Of a stretch of 64,000 nt of DNA, positions 25,255 to 34,223 are shown piece by piece. This stretch comes from a virus. The stretch is from positions 124,001-188,000 of the IMG/VR virus record IMGVR_UViG_3300037010_001702; one strand, written 5' to 3'. Position 1 is the stretch's first letter. Every line of letters starts with the position of its first letter. The notes below the pieces were generated by a model that did not search any database, had not been told where the DNA came from, and saw only the letters and a list, made by a program, of their open reading frames with translations. Both the position numbers and the translations under genes were made by a program.

Positions 25255-26493
25255 ATGGAACTATATGAAAACTGGCAAGAAACCAAAGATACCCTTCTTG
25301 AAGGTCTATCAGAAAGCAAGAAGAGAATCTTAGCTCCGGTTCTTGACAACCAACTTCAGCACTTGCAAGAAACTGCAGCTGCTGGTACAAACACCGCTGG
25401 CGCAATCGGTAACTTCCAAAAGATCGTTATCCCTATGATTCGCCGTATTATCCCTGGCACAATTGCTACTGAACTTGTTGGTGTACAGCCAATGAGCGGT
25501 CCAGTTGGTCTTGTATACTCTATGCGTTTCTTGTTTGCAGAAACTGTAGCTACTACAGCTCTTGCAGGCACTCTTGACGGTGGTACAGCTGATGACATCT
25601 CCTCTGGCGATGAAATCTTCGGTAACAACAGCAAGACAAAGCGTTTCTACTCTACTTCTGACGTTGCTGCTCCTGCAGGTGGCCCAGCCGCTGGTACCTC
25701 TACTGGTGTTGCTGCTGCTACTTCCGACTTCGAAGCATTCGGTGGTCGTGCTCTTACTCTTGAAGTATTGAAGCAAACTGTTACAGCTGGCTCACGTAAG
25801 TTGCAAGCACGTTGGACCCCAGAAGCTATGCAGGATTTGAAGGCATCTCATGGTCTTGACCTTGAAGCTGAAATCACTGCATCTCTTTCTGCAGCAGTTG
25901 TTTCTGACGTTGACAATGAATTGATTAATGACCTTATCGCTCTTGCAGGTACAACTGCTTCCTTCGATATGGCTGGTTCATTCACTGGTGTGCCTAACTA
26001 CATTGGCGACCGTCACGCAGTTATTGGTGTTCTTATCAACAAGGTCGCTAACGAAATCGCTCGTAAGACACGTCGTGGACCAGCTAACTGGATCGTTGTT
26101 TCTCCACTTGTAGTTTCCGTTCTTCAGTCTGCTGCTAAGTCTGTCTTCGCACCAGCTGTTTCCGGTTCCTTCGATGGTCCAAACAACACGAAGCTTGTTG
26201 GTACTCTTAACGGTTCCATCAAGGTTTACACCTACATCTATCACGATCAAGGTACAGAACCAATCTTAGTGGGCTTCAAGGGTGGCTCTGGTGAAATGGA
26301 CGCTGGTTACTTCTACTGCCCATACATTCCTCTTATGTCTTCTGGTGTTGTTGTTGATCCTAATACGTTCAACCCACACGTTTCCTTGATGACACGTTAT
26401 GGTAAAGCTACCTTTACCTCAAGCGCAACGTCTCTTGGCAACTCTGCCGACTATTATGGCCGGATCAGCGTAGCTAACCTTTCATTCATTTAA
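25255..26493 (+). CDS. gp23: Major capsid protein gp23
   Basis: A 412-residue T4-type capsid protein. It shows the family sequence QKIVIPMIRRIIPGTIATEL then VGVQPMSGPVGLVYSMRF near residues 58-95, RKLQARWTPEAMQDL near 182-196 and RKTRRGPANWIVVSP near 272-286. A likely gp21 cleavage site is H-L-Q-E|T at residue 39/40, removing the N-terminal delta domain. The codon usage has the marked preference for GCT/GTT/CTT seen in highly expressed genes here. A strong UUCG-loop terminator follows. Confidence 0.96.
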   Translation: MELYENWQETKDTLLEGLSESKKRILAPVLDNQLQHLQETAAAGTNTAGAIGNFQKIVIPMIRRIIPGTIATELVGVQPMSGPVGLVYSMRFLFAETVATTALAGTLDGGTADDISSGDEIFGNNSKTKRFYSTSDVAAPAGGPAAGTSTGVAAATSDFEAFGGRALTLEVLKQTVTAGSRKLQARWTPEAMQDLKASHGLDLEAEITASLSAAVVSDVDNELINDLIALAGTTASFDMAGSFTGVPNYIGDRHAVIGVLINKVANEIARKTRRGPANWIVVSPLVVSVLQSAAKSVFAPAVSGSFDGPNNTKLVGTLNGSIKVYTYIYHDQGTEPILVGFKGGSGEMDAGYFYCPYIPLMSSGVVVDPNTFNPHVSLMTRYGKATFTSSATSLGNSADYYGRISVANLSFI

Positions 26494-26522
26494 TCGAATA
26501 AAGAAGCTAGTAAGCTAAAGTA

Positions 26523-26550
26523 AAAAAGGAGGTCTTCGGATCTCCTTTTT
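26523..26550 (+). terminator. UUCG-loop terminator after gp23
   Basis: A 12-bp stem (26523-26534 with 26539-26550, one G-T pair) capped by TTCG and ending in T5: a textbook intrinsic terminator 30 bp after the capsid stop. Confidence 0.9.
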
Positions 26551-26564
26551 CATGCCCCGGAACA

Positions 26565-26572
26565 GATAAATA
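26565..26572 (+). promoter_or_regulatory. Late-type box (GATAAATA) after the gp23 terminator
   Basis: GATAAATA lies just downstream of the terminator and upstream of a relict reading frame (26611-26787). It may be the promoter left from a gene that has decayed. Confidence 0.5.
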
Positions 26573-26610
26573 ATCCAGACTTTGGATTCAGGGCAAAAAT
26601 CTGCTGGTAA

Positions 26611-26787
26611 ACCCGCTACAAGCCTGATGCCTACCACAAGAAGCATCCTAGAGAAAGACCTTACTTCAGGGGATACTCTCAAGCAACCTTTGGCAGAAGA
26701 AAGCAGATGAAGCTAGGCAGTCCTAAAGGGAGTCATGGCCTTCATTTTAAGCGTCGCAACCCACAGGTGATTAAGTACTTCAGCTGA
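26611..26787 (+). pseudogene. Relict reading frame downstream of the capsid gene
   Basis: The interval 26551-26821 has no intact gene. One frame is open from 26611 to TGA 26785-26787 and reads TRYKPDAYHKKHPRERPYF, then RGYSQATFGRRKQMKLG, ending RNPQVIKYFS. It is basic and protein-like but preceded in frame by TAA at 26608 and lacks a start before an internal ATG at 26707. It looks like a small gene that has lost its 5' end, or has a frameshift near 26608. Confidence 0.35.
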
Positions 26788-26821
26788 GAGTCACCGAAGC
26801 ATCTCTACAGAGCCTTTAACC

Positions 26822-26829
26822 AATAAATA
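26822..26829 (+). promoter_or_regulatory. Late promoter (AATAAATA)
   Basis: AATAAATA 27 bp upstream of the 26856 start codon. Confidence 0.65.
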
Positions 26830-26855
26830 AAGTAATATCTTTTAGGGGTTCAAAC

Positions 26856-28253
26856 ATGCTCATCCATCAACTAACTACAATCCAAGAAGCAAAGCTTAAG
26901 CATGAAACCGCTGCTCAGGCGTTCGCGCGCTATGAAAAGCTTAAGAAGTCTAATGCTGATCCAAAAATGCTAGCTAACGTTCTTAAGCTAGCTAATGATC
27001 AGATGGATTTTGAAATGAAAGCTAAGATGAAGAACCTGGATGCTAAGTATGCAGGTGAAGATTGGTGGGAAACTGTGAAGACGTTCTACAAGGTTGAGGA
27101 GCGCAATCATGAATGGGCTATCATCTCTGATGCCAGGGATTGGAAAGAGCAGAAGGAATGGGTTTATCCTACTAAGTACGAAGCTGACGAGCAGCTCATG
27201 AAGCTAATCGGCTACAAGATAGCTGACCGCAAGAAGGGACATGGTAGCGAGGATAAGGACTTTGAACGCGCGGAAGAGCTAAAGAAGCGACGTGACGTTA
27301 AGGAAGAGTATGCTGTTGGTGACATTGTGAAGGTTTGCCAGTCAGTCAAGGGCGCTGACGATGGGCTGTACGGTAAGTTCAACATCGAGAAAATTACCCC
27401 AACAACCATCATAGTCTATGATCACAAGACAAAAGAAACAATGAAGTTTAATGCTAAGAGCCTTCGCGGCATTGGAGCATCAGACCACCTTATGATCAAG
27501 GAGTCTGAAGAAGTTTCAAAGGAAAATTCATCGTCAGAGGAAAAGGAAGAGCGCTACGCTGATGACATCGCAAAGCGCCTACCAGCTGATCTTAAAACAG
27601 AAAAGGATATCCTAGAAGCCGGAAAGAAGATGGCTGAGAAGGACATAGGCCGCAACTCAGCTAACTACTATTTTGATTACGATGAGAACTTCACTAAGGA
27701 CCTTATCGACGCATATATGGCAGTTCACCCACTTGGAGCTCTCGGAACACAGAAGCAGGAATCCTATGGTCGCAGAGTGATGAGCAAGGTCTTGGAAGCT
27801 AAGAATGAAAAGTATTCTGTACTTGCTGGTGATTTTGCCGCCAACGAGCAAGCTCAAAAGGAGCTTGACGACTGTCTTAAGCACAAGCTCCATACTGTTA
27901 GCGAGCAAAAGTGTGCTATCAAAAAGAATGAAGGCCTGAAGGAAAGTTTCCTTCAGCTGGCAGTTAAGAAGCTGCTGTGCGGGCGCCTTGATGAGGCAGA
28001 ACAGTTTAAAGGTACTAATGTCTCCCATGAGCCAGATGGGGTGATGGTACTTGTTATGGGACCAGATGCTGATGCGCAAGATGATTACTATTATGGCATC
28101 AATGTTGTTTTTGGTAAGCCGGGAACTAAGCCTGATCTCGTAACATTCGATGCACTTGGTAACAAGCAAGTGCATAAGTATAAGGCACAAATTATCGCAG
28201 CTGCGGAAAAGTGCTTGGGCAAGAAAGATAAAGAACACTTAGCGAGCCTGTAA
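26856..28253 (+). CDS. Putative internal head protein, possibly processed
   Basis: A 465-residue late protein starting MLIHQLTTIQEAKLKHETAA. The N-terminal I-Q-E|A fits a capsid-targeting peptide. Further (L/V)-x-E|(A/S) sites occur between apparent domains: MSKVLEAKNEK, NEGLKESFLQL and GRLDEAEQFKG. Residues about 150-190 (YAVGDIVKVCQSVKGADDGL) look like a small SH3/KOW-type barrel, and the middle is highly charged. It follows the capsid gene with its own late promoter and is immediately followed by a membrane protein gene. No enzyme motif was recognised. The internal sites raise the possibility of cutting into several peptides. Confidence 0.5.
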   Translation: MLIHQLTTIQEAKLKHETAAQAFARYEKLKKSNADPKMLANVLKLANDQMDFEMKAKMKNLDAKYAGEDWWETVKTFYKVEERNHEWAIISDARDWKEQKEWVYPTKYEADEQLMKLIGYKIADRKKGHGSEDKDFERAEELKKRRDVKEEYAVGDIVKVCQSVKGADDGLYGKFNIEKITPTTIIVYDHKTKETMKFNAKSLRGIGASDHLMIKESEEVSKENSSSEEKEERYADDIAKRLPADLKTEKDILEAGKKMAEKDIGRNSANYYFDYDENFTKDLIDAYMAVHPLGALGTQKQESYGRRVMSKVLEAKNEKYSVLAGDFAANEQAQKELDDCLKHKLHTVSEQKCAIKKNEGLKESFLQLAVKKLLCGRLDEAEQFKGTNVSHEPDGVMVLVMGPDADAQDDYYYGINVVFGKPGTKPDLVTFDALGNKQVHKYKAQIIAAAEKCLGKKDKEHLASL

Positions 28254-28254
28254 C

Positions 28255-28650
28255 ATGGAAGACTTTTACGTGCCCCTAACAATCCTCGTATCGTTTGTCT
28301 CGGGTATGTCAGCGCTACTTGGCGGATGGGTTCTAATACCGTTCATCTCCTACTACCAAGAGTACATCTGGATAAAGTATAACCATGAGATTGACAGTGG
28401 TGTTCTCGCGCATGGTTACATTACCGCCTGCGTGGCTATTGTATCAGGCTTAAATTTCTTCTACCGTATCTACTTCATTTATACAAATGGACATGACTTT
28501 GCAGCAATGGACTGGTTGCTTCCTAATCTCTTCACTGGGGTGTTCATGTTCCTAAGCAGCTACTTCCTGCTTTCACTTTACCGTGAGCGTCGTAGGATAG
28601 AAAAGATAGTAGCAGACCGCAATGATGACCAGCTTTCAGAAATGTTCTGA
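28255..28650 (+). CDS. Membrane protein with three predicted TM segments
   Basis: The 131-residue product has hydrophobic spans at about residues 6-34 (LTILVSFVSGMSALLGGWVL), 53-73 (HGYITACVAIVSGLNFFYRI) and 86-109 (LLPNLFTGVFMFLSSYFLLS), and ends in a basic then acidic tail (YRERRRIEKI). Length and topology would suit a holin or other inner-membrane phage protein, but nothing specific identifies one. It starts 1 bp after the previous stop. Confidence 0.65.
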   Translation: MEDFYVPLTILVSFVSGMSALLGGWVLIPFISYYQEYIWIKYNHEIDSGVLAHGYITACVAIVSGLNFFYRIYFIYTNGHDFAAMDWLLPNLFTGVFMFLSSYFLLSLYRERRRIEKIVADRNDDQLSEMF

Positions 28651-28750
28651 TTGAAGTTTTTATCAGCTTGTCACTGGTTTATAATCAATCAACATGATGA
28701 ACTTCCTAAGGCGCTTGCTCGCCAGAAAAATAACCATAAAGGATAACTAT

Positions 28751-28963
28751 ATGCAGCACTTCTCACAAGAATACCTTGACAAGCTAATCGCGGAACATAA
28801 GCTTGTTTCCGCCAGCATTGGCCGCCTTCAAGGAGTTGATTACAGCCGTCAGACCCGCAGTCACGGGGTTATGAGGGTTGACAACACATTGGCTGCAATG
28901 GCAACCCGCAAGATTGAACTTGAAGCCTACATCGATACTCTAAACGAACATCTTAACGGTTAA
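28751..28963 (+). CDS. Small helical protein of unknown function
   Basis: A 70-residue product (MQHFSQEYLDKLIAEHKLVS...) with two helical segments; the C-terminus is IELEAYIDTLNEHLNG. I chose ATG 28751 because AAGGAT lies 6 bp upstream; the frame is open from an ATG at 28694, which would add 19 basic residues but has no ribosome site. It converges with the LysM gene, overlapping it by 11 bp. Confidence 0.5.
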   Translation: MQHFSQEYLDKLIAEHKLVSASIGRLQGVDYSRQTRSHGVMRVDNTLAAMATRKIELEAYIDTLNEHLNG

Positions 28964-29177
28964 AGACAGCATCGTGATGACGCACTAGAATTGGTATCAG
29001 GGCACTCATTCCTGGCTTAATAACACCAGGTGCATTTATCTGCTTGTACTCTTCAATCATAGCGTCCATCTCTTGCTTTGAGATGTCAAAGAGGTTGTAC
29101 TTCTTGATCACGCCTGATACGGTATCTCCTGGCATGTAAAGGTGCCTCTTTGCTTTTGTACGATCGTTGATGCTCAT
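28953..29177 (-). CDS. LysM-like small baseplate/tail protein
   Basis: A 74-residue product in which GDTVSGVIKKYNLFDISKQ and APGVIKPGMSALIPIL give the LysM outline (G-D-T-v......y......in....i.pG..l.iP). Small LysM proteins occur among T4-like baseplate components, where the fold is structural. It is transcribed leftward from a GTAAATA box, opposite to the flanking genes. Murein binding is the alternative role. Confidence 0.65.
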   Translation of the reverse strand: MSINDRTKAKRHLYMPGDTVSGVIKKYNLFDISKQEMDAMIEEYKQINAPGVIKPGMSALIPILVRHHDAVFNR

Positions 29178-29198
29178 GAATGTTCTCCACTGTTTCTT

Positions 29199-29206
29199 TA
29201 TTTACT
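29199..29206 (-). promoter_or_regulatory. Candidate late promoter (AGTAAATA form)
   Basis: The minus strand reads AGTAAATA about 22 bp upstream of the LysM gene start, at the usual distance for the late boxes here. Confidence 0.45.
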
Positions 29207-29253
29207 TGAAGTGATCCTTTAAATCTGAAAGACACCGTAATCCTGTTAGATAG

Positions 29254-29261
29254 CATAAATA
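29254..29261 (+). promoter_or_regulatory. Late promoter (CATAAATA) for gp13
   Basis: CATAAATA 31 bp upstream of ATG 29293. This also argues against the in-frame GTG at 29263, which would lie upstream of the expected transcript start. Confidence 0.65.
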
Positions 29262-29292
29262 TGTGATAACAATTCACATTGTCAGGATATCA

Positions 29293-31164
29293 ATGTCAGA
29301 TCAGCTTCAACTCTCAACGCACGAGCTTTGGAATGATGGTAGAGCTATGACTCTAACCGTCATTAAGACAAACCCAACCACGCTTAGAATTTCCTGGGAC
29401 CTACCTGTTAATTCAGCAACCTATGCTGGCGCGGTAGTTCTTCTGTCAGAAGAGCGTTTTTCTGCTGTCAACTTTCCAACAGATGGTACCCGCTACATTG
29501 CATCATCAAACTGGGCAGCCCCTGCTGATAAGATCGACACAGCTCAAGTCGTTGCCGCCTTCTACGGTTTCTTCGGTGACAATATTCAACAGACGTACGT
29601 TGATGTTACTAATGTAGACCCAAATAAGATCTACTTCGCTTCGATCCATGCTGCCTCAAACATTCTTCAATACTACACGCTTGGTCAGCAATCATACCCA
29701 CTTGACTCAAACAGCGTTATTGAGAAGTCTTCTAACTCCTACGCGGGTTCGATCCCTTCTGCCATCCTCCCTCCAGACAATCCAGTCAACGGTCAAATCT
29801 ATTTTGACCCAACAGCTAACAGTGTGCTGGTATGGAATGATCAGATGTCAGCTTGGATTAAGAGTAATCAAGCTACAGTTCCAATCGGTGATTCCCTTCC
29901 AATTGAGAAGAGCATGCTGTTCTTCAACAGCATCGATCAACACCTTAAATACTTTGATGGTACGCAGTGGGTCATCTGTGACCCAACCAACACCCTTGTA
30001 AAGCTTGGAGCTGCATGGGCTCCATTCAACAGCATTGCGAGCGTTTCATCTCTTCCTACTTCAGCTGTCACTGGCGACTTTGCCTATTTATCCATCCAGG
30101 CAGTCATAGCAGCACCCGCCACCTACTCGCTTAAGTTCTACAGTCTTGGGCAGTGGTTTGATCCTTCACCTGACTTGGTTCACGTTTTCGCTGGTGGTAG
30201 CTTTGTAAGCATTGCCCAGTCTAACCTGATTGGTGGTACGTTTGACCCATACATACCGCAGATCGGTGACTTCTTCTACAATACCTCCACTTCATCCTTA
30301 ATGGTTTGGGTTGGAACGGGATGGTCTCGCGCAGACACATCTAGCGCTGGCACCCCGATCTCTGATAAGGTCGGAGTAGGTACAGACGGCTCATATGCCG
30401 AGCGTCTTCGCCTAATCAAGATTTTGAAGAACCAGCTTGGATGGCCAGCTGTCTGTAACGAGCTAAATGAAGATCACTTTAACGTTGCTATTGACAACGC
30501 GCTTGATGAATTCCGCCGTAGGGCCGACAATGCATACAGTCACCGTCACGTGTCTTACACGCTTAAGCGCGGTCAGACACTGTACTATCTAAATGATCCG
30601 CGTGACAAGACTGACAAGATCGTGAACGTGTTGAAGGTTCACCGGATTGGCCAGCTTGGCATTAGCTCCATCTCAGCTGAAAATGGTTTGTATGCTCAAG
30701 CATTCTTCAACCAGCTTTACCAGGGTTCGAACGTTGACATCCTTTCAATTCACTTGATGGCTCAGCTAGCTGAATCCTATGAGAAGATTTTCGCTGGTAA
30801 CATTGTCTTTACGTGGGATGAAGCTACTCGTCAGCTTCTTATCCTTCGCAACCTTAACCAGGAACAGGAACGCGTTGTACTTGAAGTCGTAATGGAACGT
30901 ACAGAGCAGGAACTTCTTCTTGATCGTTGGGCTAAGCAGTGGCTCCAAGGATGGGCACAGTCTGAACTTTGGGAAATGCTTGGCGAGATTCGTTCCAAGT
31001 ACACGAGCTCTCTTCCAGGTGCAAATGGTGGCATCACCTTGAATGGTGAAAGCCTGCTTCAGCGCTCCACCGAACAACAGACAGAGCTTCTTCGACAGAT
31101 CACCGACTATGAAGTTGGTAATGGTGGTCTTAATTTTGGTAACGCGGCACTTTTCTTTGGCTAG
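29293..31164 (+). CDS. gp13: Neck protein gp13 with a large N-terminal extension
   Basis: A 623-residue protein. The C-terminal 250 residues match gp13 of T4: LIKILKNQLGWPAVCNELNE followed by AIDNALDEFRRRADNAYSHR, and at the end RWAKQWLQGWAQSELWEMLG with PGANGGITLNGESLL (T4: LPGGVTIDGQRLI). gp13 joins the portal vertex to the tail. The first 370 or so residues are extra. They are beta-rich with modules like NGQIYFDPTANSVLVWND and SMLFFNSIDQHLKYFDGTQW that recall fibre or decoration domains. The start was taken at ATG 29293 (AGGAT upstream). Confidence 0.75.
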   Translation: MSDQLQLSTHELWNDGRAMTLTVIKTNPTTLRISWDLPVNSATYAGAVVLLSEERFSAVNFPTDGTRYIASSNWAAPADKIDTAQVVAAFYGFFGDNIQQTYVDVTNVDPNKIYFASIHAASNILQYYTLGQQSYPLDSNSVIEKSSNSYAGSIPSAILPPDNPVNGQIYFDPTANSVLVWNDQMSAWIKSNQATVPIGDSLPIEKSMLFFNSIDQHLKYFDGTQWVICDPTNTLVKLGAAWAPFNSIASVSSLPTSAVTGDFAYLSIQAVIAAPATYSLKFYSLGQWFDPSPDLVHVFAGGSFVSIAQSNLIGGTFDPYIPQIGDFFYNTSTSSLMVWVGTGWSRADTSSAGTPISDKVGVGTDGSYAERLRLIKILKNQLGWPAVCNELNEDHFNVAIDNALDEFRRRADNAYSHRHVSYTLKRGQTLYYLNDPRDKTDKIVNVLKVHRIGQLGISSISAENGLYAQAFFNQLYQGSNVDILSIHLMAQLAESYEKIFAGNIVFTWDEATRQLLILRNLNQEQERVVLEVVMERTEQELLLDRWAKQWLQGWAQSELWEMLGEIRSKYTSSLPGANGGITLNGESLLQRSTEQQTELLRQITDYEVGNGGLNFGNAALFFG

Positions 31165-31209
31165 GGCACATTTTTGCAATGTTCTATAAAAATTTCACAA
31201 GGAGAAATT

Positions 31210-31910
31210 ATGAATAGAGCTGAACAGAGAAAATATCATGCAATTTATAAAACGACGTGCATTGTCGCCAAGAAGTTTTATTTGGGCATGCACTCGACAG
31301 ATAATTTAGATGGTGGGTATTTAGGAAGTGGTTCAATTCTATCACGTTCAATAAAGAAACACGGTAGAGAGAAACATTTTATTGAAATTCTAATAAATCC
31401 TGAACTTAGATCAGACCTTATGTGTATGAATATTAGAAGCGGTGGGACGGGAAATCAGCACGGCTCTTCTCTAAAAGAAGAGACAAAGATAAAAGTTTCT
31501 GAAGGATTGAAAAAACGTGGGCACAAAGATTGGCAGATGGCTATATAGCTCCCAAACAATCTCCAGAACAGATCACAAACAGAGTTGCTAAGAATACTGG
31601 ACAGAAACGTAGCAAAGAAGTGAGACAGAAGATGCGGACTGCTCAGAAAGAAGTTAAAGCTAGATTAGCTAATGATGAAGAGTACAAAACAAAACTTTCC
31701 AAGATCACCAGTAATAGTCTAAATAATAGATCAGATGAAGAAAAAGAAAATCATCGTAAGAAGCTGTCAGCAGCAAAGAAAAAGGCACCTATGAGTTTGG
31801 AAACTAGAGCACAAATAGCTCTTTCAAATAAAGCAAAAATTGGAATGATACGTTCACAGGATTCCTGTGAACGTATGCGTCAAGCTGCTCTAAACAGAAA
31901 GGCCGCATAA
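31210..31910 (+). pseudogene. Frameshifted GIY-YIG-like homing endonuclease
   Basis: The first frame (ATG 31210, AAGGAG upstream) begins MNRAEQRKYHAIYKTTCIVA then KKFYLGMHSTDN, the 'YKTTc......yyiGmHST' pattern of phage GIY-YIG endonucleases, then SGGTGNQHG. It stops at 31548. A second frame from about 31530 continues with NUMOD3-type repeats (SPEQITNRVAKNTGQKRSKE). A -1 shift near 31530-31545 would join them, and the usual middle of the nuclease domain seems shortened. It is AT-rich and lies between neck genes 13 and 14. It is probably inactive, or makes only the N-terminal domain. Confidence 0.7.
31848..31876. repeat. 13-bp perfect inverted repeat
   Basis: Arms 31848-31860 and 31864-31876 (ATACGTTCACAGG and its complement) with a 3-nt loop, inside the 3' end of the endonuclease remnant and 36 bp before gene 14. 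It could form an mRNA hairpin. Confidence 0.6.
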
Positions 31911-31911
31911 T

Positions 31912-33816
31912 ATGCCCCAGACATTACCTTGCGAAAATGGCGCTGGAAGTATTAACAATCCAGATGGTTCTCGCGCACAGACGGGATTAAACACCTCCGC
32001 GCTAGCAACATACGCAGCTCCTACTTTAGACTCTGGCACCTGGCAGATTTCTGGTTTAACCCAAGACGTCTGTGCTGCTAATGATCAGACACGCCAGGAG
32101 ACATACGTAGCTGAACAGCTCAACATCTCTGGAGCTCCAATCAATCTCTTCAAGATGCTTGGTGTCCACGAGCAGGGTAATGGTTCAGTTCTCAGTCAAG
32201 GAAGCTTGTTCTCGTCAACGTCCTACCCTGGCTATCCTCTGTCAGGTATTAATTCGGGTTCCTCATCTTGGAAATCATCTCAGGTGGGAAGTGCTATCGC
32301 CGGCTTTGCCTACATTGGTATTGACTTTGGCGTAAAGACAGTTTACAGTGGTGAGTCAGAATATGACCCACAAAAGTCAAAGTGGACCAGCATTGGTTCA
32401 ATTAGCATCACACAGGCAAATACTCCTAATGAGTATGCTCGCCAAGTAAAGGTTGAAATTTCAGATGGTTCATGTGAGGCAACTTCTCCTATCTTTACTG
32501 GAACTGGTGATGGCACGATAGCTATTACCGTCCTTGGTCCTAACGTAAGTCAGGGAATGGTCAGAGCTATCGCAACCTCTCCTACTTCATTTTCTGTATC
32601 TACCACTCTTGCAAATGGTTCTATCTTGAACCTTGGAGTAGCTACCATAGGTTCACCTTTCCAAACAACCTATGCATCATTTACAATCAATCAAGGCGTT
32701 ACTAGCTTCGCTTCTGGCGATATGTTTAGCTTCCAGATCAACTACGTTTGGAAGCGCCTTGGTATGTACAACCTTATTCAATCACCGCTTCCACAGACGT
32801 TGAACTTCAAGCACGTAGTGACGACAAGAGCTGTTAGAGTTACGCCTACAATGTTTACTGGTAGCGGTAGCTGGGAAGTTATTTCCTTTGACATTACCGA
32901 CACTGTTCCGACGGACATCAACAACATTCAAGACCTGTTCTTCAATGAGAACCGCGATCGTGACTACGCTCTCGAACCAACCTTCATGAAGGCGATGTAC
33001 TCTCCTGCTGACTCAATGTCTGACTTGAGCCGCTTTGGTTTGTCCATCCTTGACTCATACTCATTCACGGTCTCCTTTGCTACAATGGTCTCATTGATAG
33101 GTAGACCTATCGTTGTCGGTGACATTGTTGAGGTTATTCCTGAGCTTCAGTACGACCAAAATCTTCGTCCAGTTAGAAAGTTCCTTGAAGTTACAGACAC
33201 TGGTTGGGCATCAGAAGGATTCAGCACGTCGTGGAGACCAACTGTCTATCGCTTTTCTGCTGCTCAAGCTCTCCCATCTCAAGAGACACGCGACATCTTT
33301 GGAACAATTGATACTCAGAAGTACCTTGTTGCTGATTCCATTCTTTCAGATGGAATTGGTGAGCAGATAGATGACACACCGCTCACACAAACAGAAGAGA
33401 TTATTACTGCCGCTGCTAACAAGGTTCCAGAAACTGGTTCCGCAGATGGTAGAGAGCTTGATGCTGTCAAGCTTCACCCTATCATGCCACCATCAAATGC
33501 AAAAGGTCAGCCACCTGCTGCTGGTTCAAGCGCTAAGCCTAATCTCTACATCGAAGATGGCCTTCCAAAAGATGGTCAACCATTCACCGAGGGATACAAG
33601 CTGCCAGACGTTACAACGGCAACCGATGGTGAGTACTACCGTCTTAACTATCCAGCGCATCTTAAGCTACCACCACGCCTTTACCGCTTCTCAATGGTAA
33701 AGAACCGCTGGTTGTACCTTGAGACTGATCGTCGTGGTGACTACAGCTCGCATAAGCCATCTGTACGAAACATTCTTCAGTCACCTACTAACCAAGCTCT
33801 TAGCACTAAAGTATGA
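31912..33816 (+). CDS. gp14: Neck/virion protein, gp14-like with an inserted beta domain
   Basis: A 634-residue structural protein in the T4 order 13-14-15. Residues about 345-460 contain NENRDRDYALEPTFMKAMYS, then RPIVVGDIVEVIPELQYDQN, RPVRKFLEVTDTGW and PSQETRDIFGT, comparable with the gp14 segment around 'KEGDLIYFPMD'. Residues about 196-278 form an extra beta domain (GTGDGTIAITVLGPNV) of the same kind as two domains in the tail sheath gp18 encoded downstream. The C-terminal 150 residues are proline-rich. The gp14 label relies mainly on synteny, and the protein is far longer than T4 gp14 (256 residues). Confidence 0.6.
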   Translation: MPQTLPCENGAGSINNPDGSRAQTGLNTSALATYAAPTLDSGTWQISGLTQDVCAANDQTRQETYVAEQLNISGAPINLFKMLGVHEQGNGSVLSQGSLFSSTSYPGYPLSGINSGSSSWKSSQVGSAIAGFAYIGIDFGVKTVYSGESEYDPQKSKWTSIGSISITQANTPNEYARQVKVEISDGSCEATSPIFTGTGDGTIAITVLGPNVSQGMVRAIATSPTSFSVSTTLANGSILNLGVATIGSPFQTTYASFTINQGVTSFASGDMFSFQINYVWKRLGMYNLIQSPLPQTLNFKHVVTTRAVRVTPTMFTGSGSWEVISFDITDTVPTDINNIQDLFFNENRDRDYALEPTFMKAMYSPADSMSDLSRFGLSILDSYSFTVSFATMVSLIGRPIVVGDIVEVIPELQYDQNLRPVRKFLEVTDTGWASEGFSTSWRPTVYRFSAAQALPSQETRDIFGTIDTQKYLVADSILSDGIGEQIDDTPLTQTEEIITAAANKVPETGSADGRELDAVKLHPIMPPSNAKGQPPAAGSSAKPNLYIEDGLPKDGQPFTEGYKLPDVTTATDGEYYRLNYPAHLKLPPRLYRFSMVKNRWLYLETDRRGDYSSHKPSVRNILQSPTNQALSTKV

Positions 33817-34223
33817 TAATCTTTAAAAATTTCCTAAACGAAGCCACGAAGGTAGTTGAACCTTCGTGGGTAGATGACTATGCGTTAGGTTATGCTCATC
33901 TAAGGGACATTCAGCGATGCCTGTCTGAAAAGAACATTATGCAACAGCTCTTCGTGCCAAAGCACCGTGATCCAAAGCTGATGAAGAAAAGAGCTGATGG
34001 CACACTGTGGCGAGATATAAAGCTCGAGATTCCTGATGAGCTTAAAGAAGCTTCTATTCCAGTTTCAACGAGCTTCAGAGAAACTCCACCAGGTGATAGC
34101 AAACCAGCTCACGCATTCTGGACCTCTACAGCCATCAAACTGAAGGATGGAACGTACACTTGTGATACTACAAACCTTACGGAACAAGATAAAACAAACT
34201 TTAAACGAGCATACGGAATATGA
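33813..34223 (+). CDS. Internal head protein with capsid-targeting peptide
   Basis: The 136-residue protein begins MIIFKNFLNEATKVVEPSW. FKNFLNE|A matches the T4 internal-protein leader (MKTYQEFIAEA), which is cleaved by gp21 after (I/L)-x-E. The rest has a phosphate-binding-looking basic patch (PKHRDPKLMKKRADG) but no known motif. It overlaps gp14 and gp15 by four bases on each side, so it is made with neck proteins. Probably packaged and injected; its activity is unknown. Confidence 0.65.
   Translation: MIIFKNFLNEATKVVEPSWVDDYALGYAHLRDIQRCLSEKNIMQQLFVPKHRDPKLMKKRADGTLWRDIKLEIPDELKEASIPVSTSFRETPPGDSKPAHAFWTSTAIKLKDGTYTCDTTNLTEQDKTNFKRAYGI

Noticed and set aside
30766-31179. Minus-strand ORF of 137 codons
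   Set aside because: It lies opposite the conserved gp13 C-terminus and has a Cys/Lys-rich, low-quality composition; it is a shadow of gp13.
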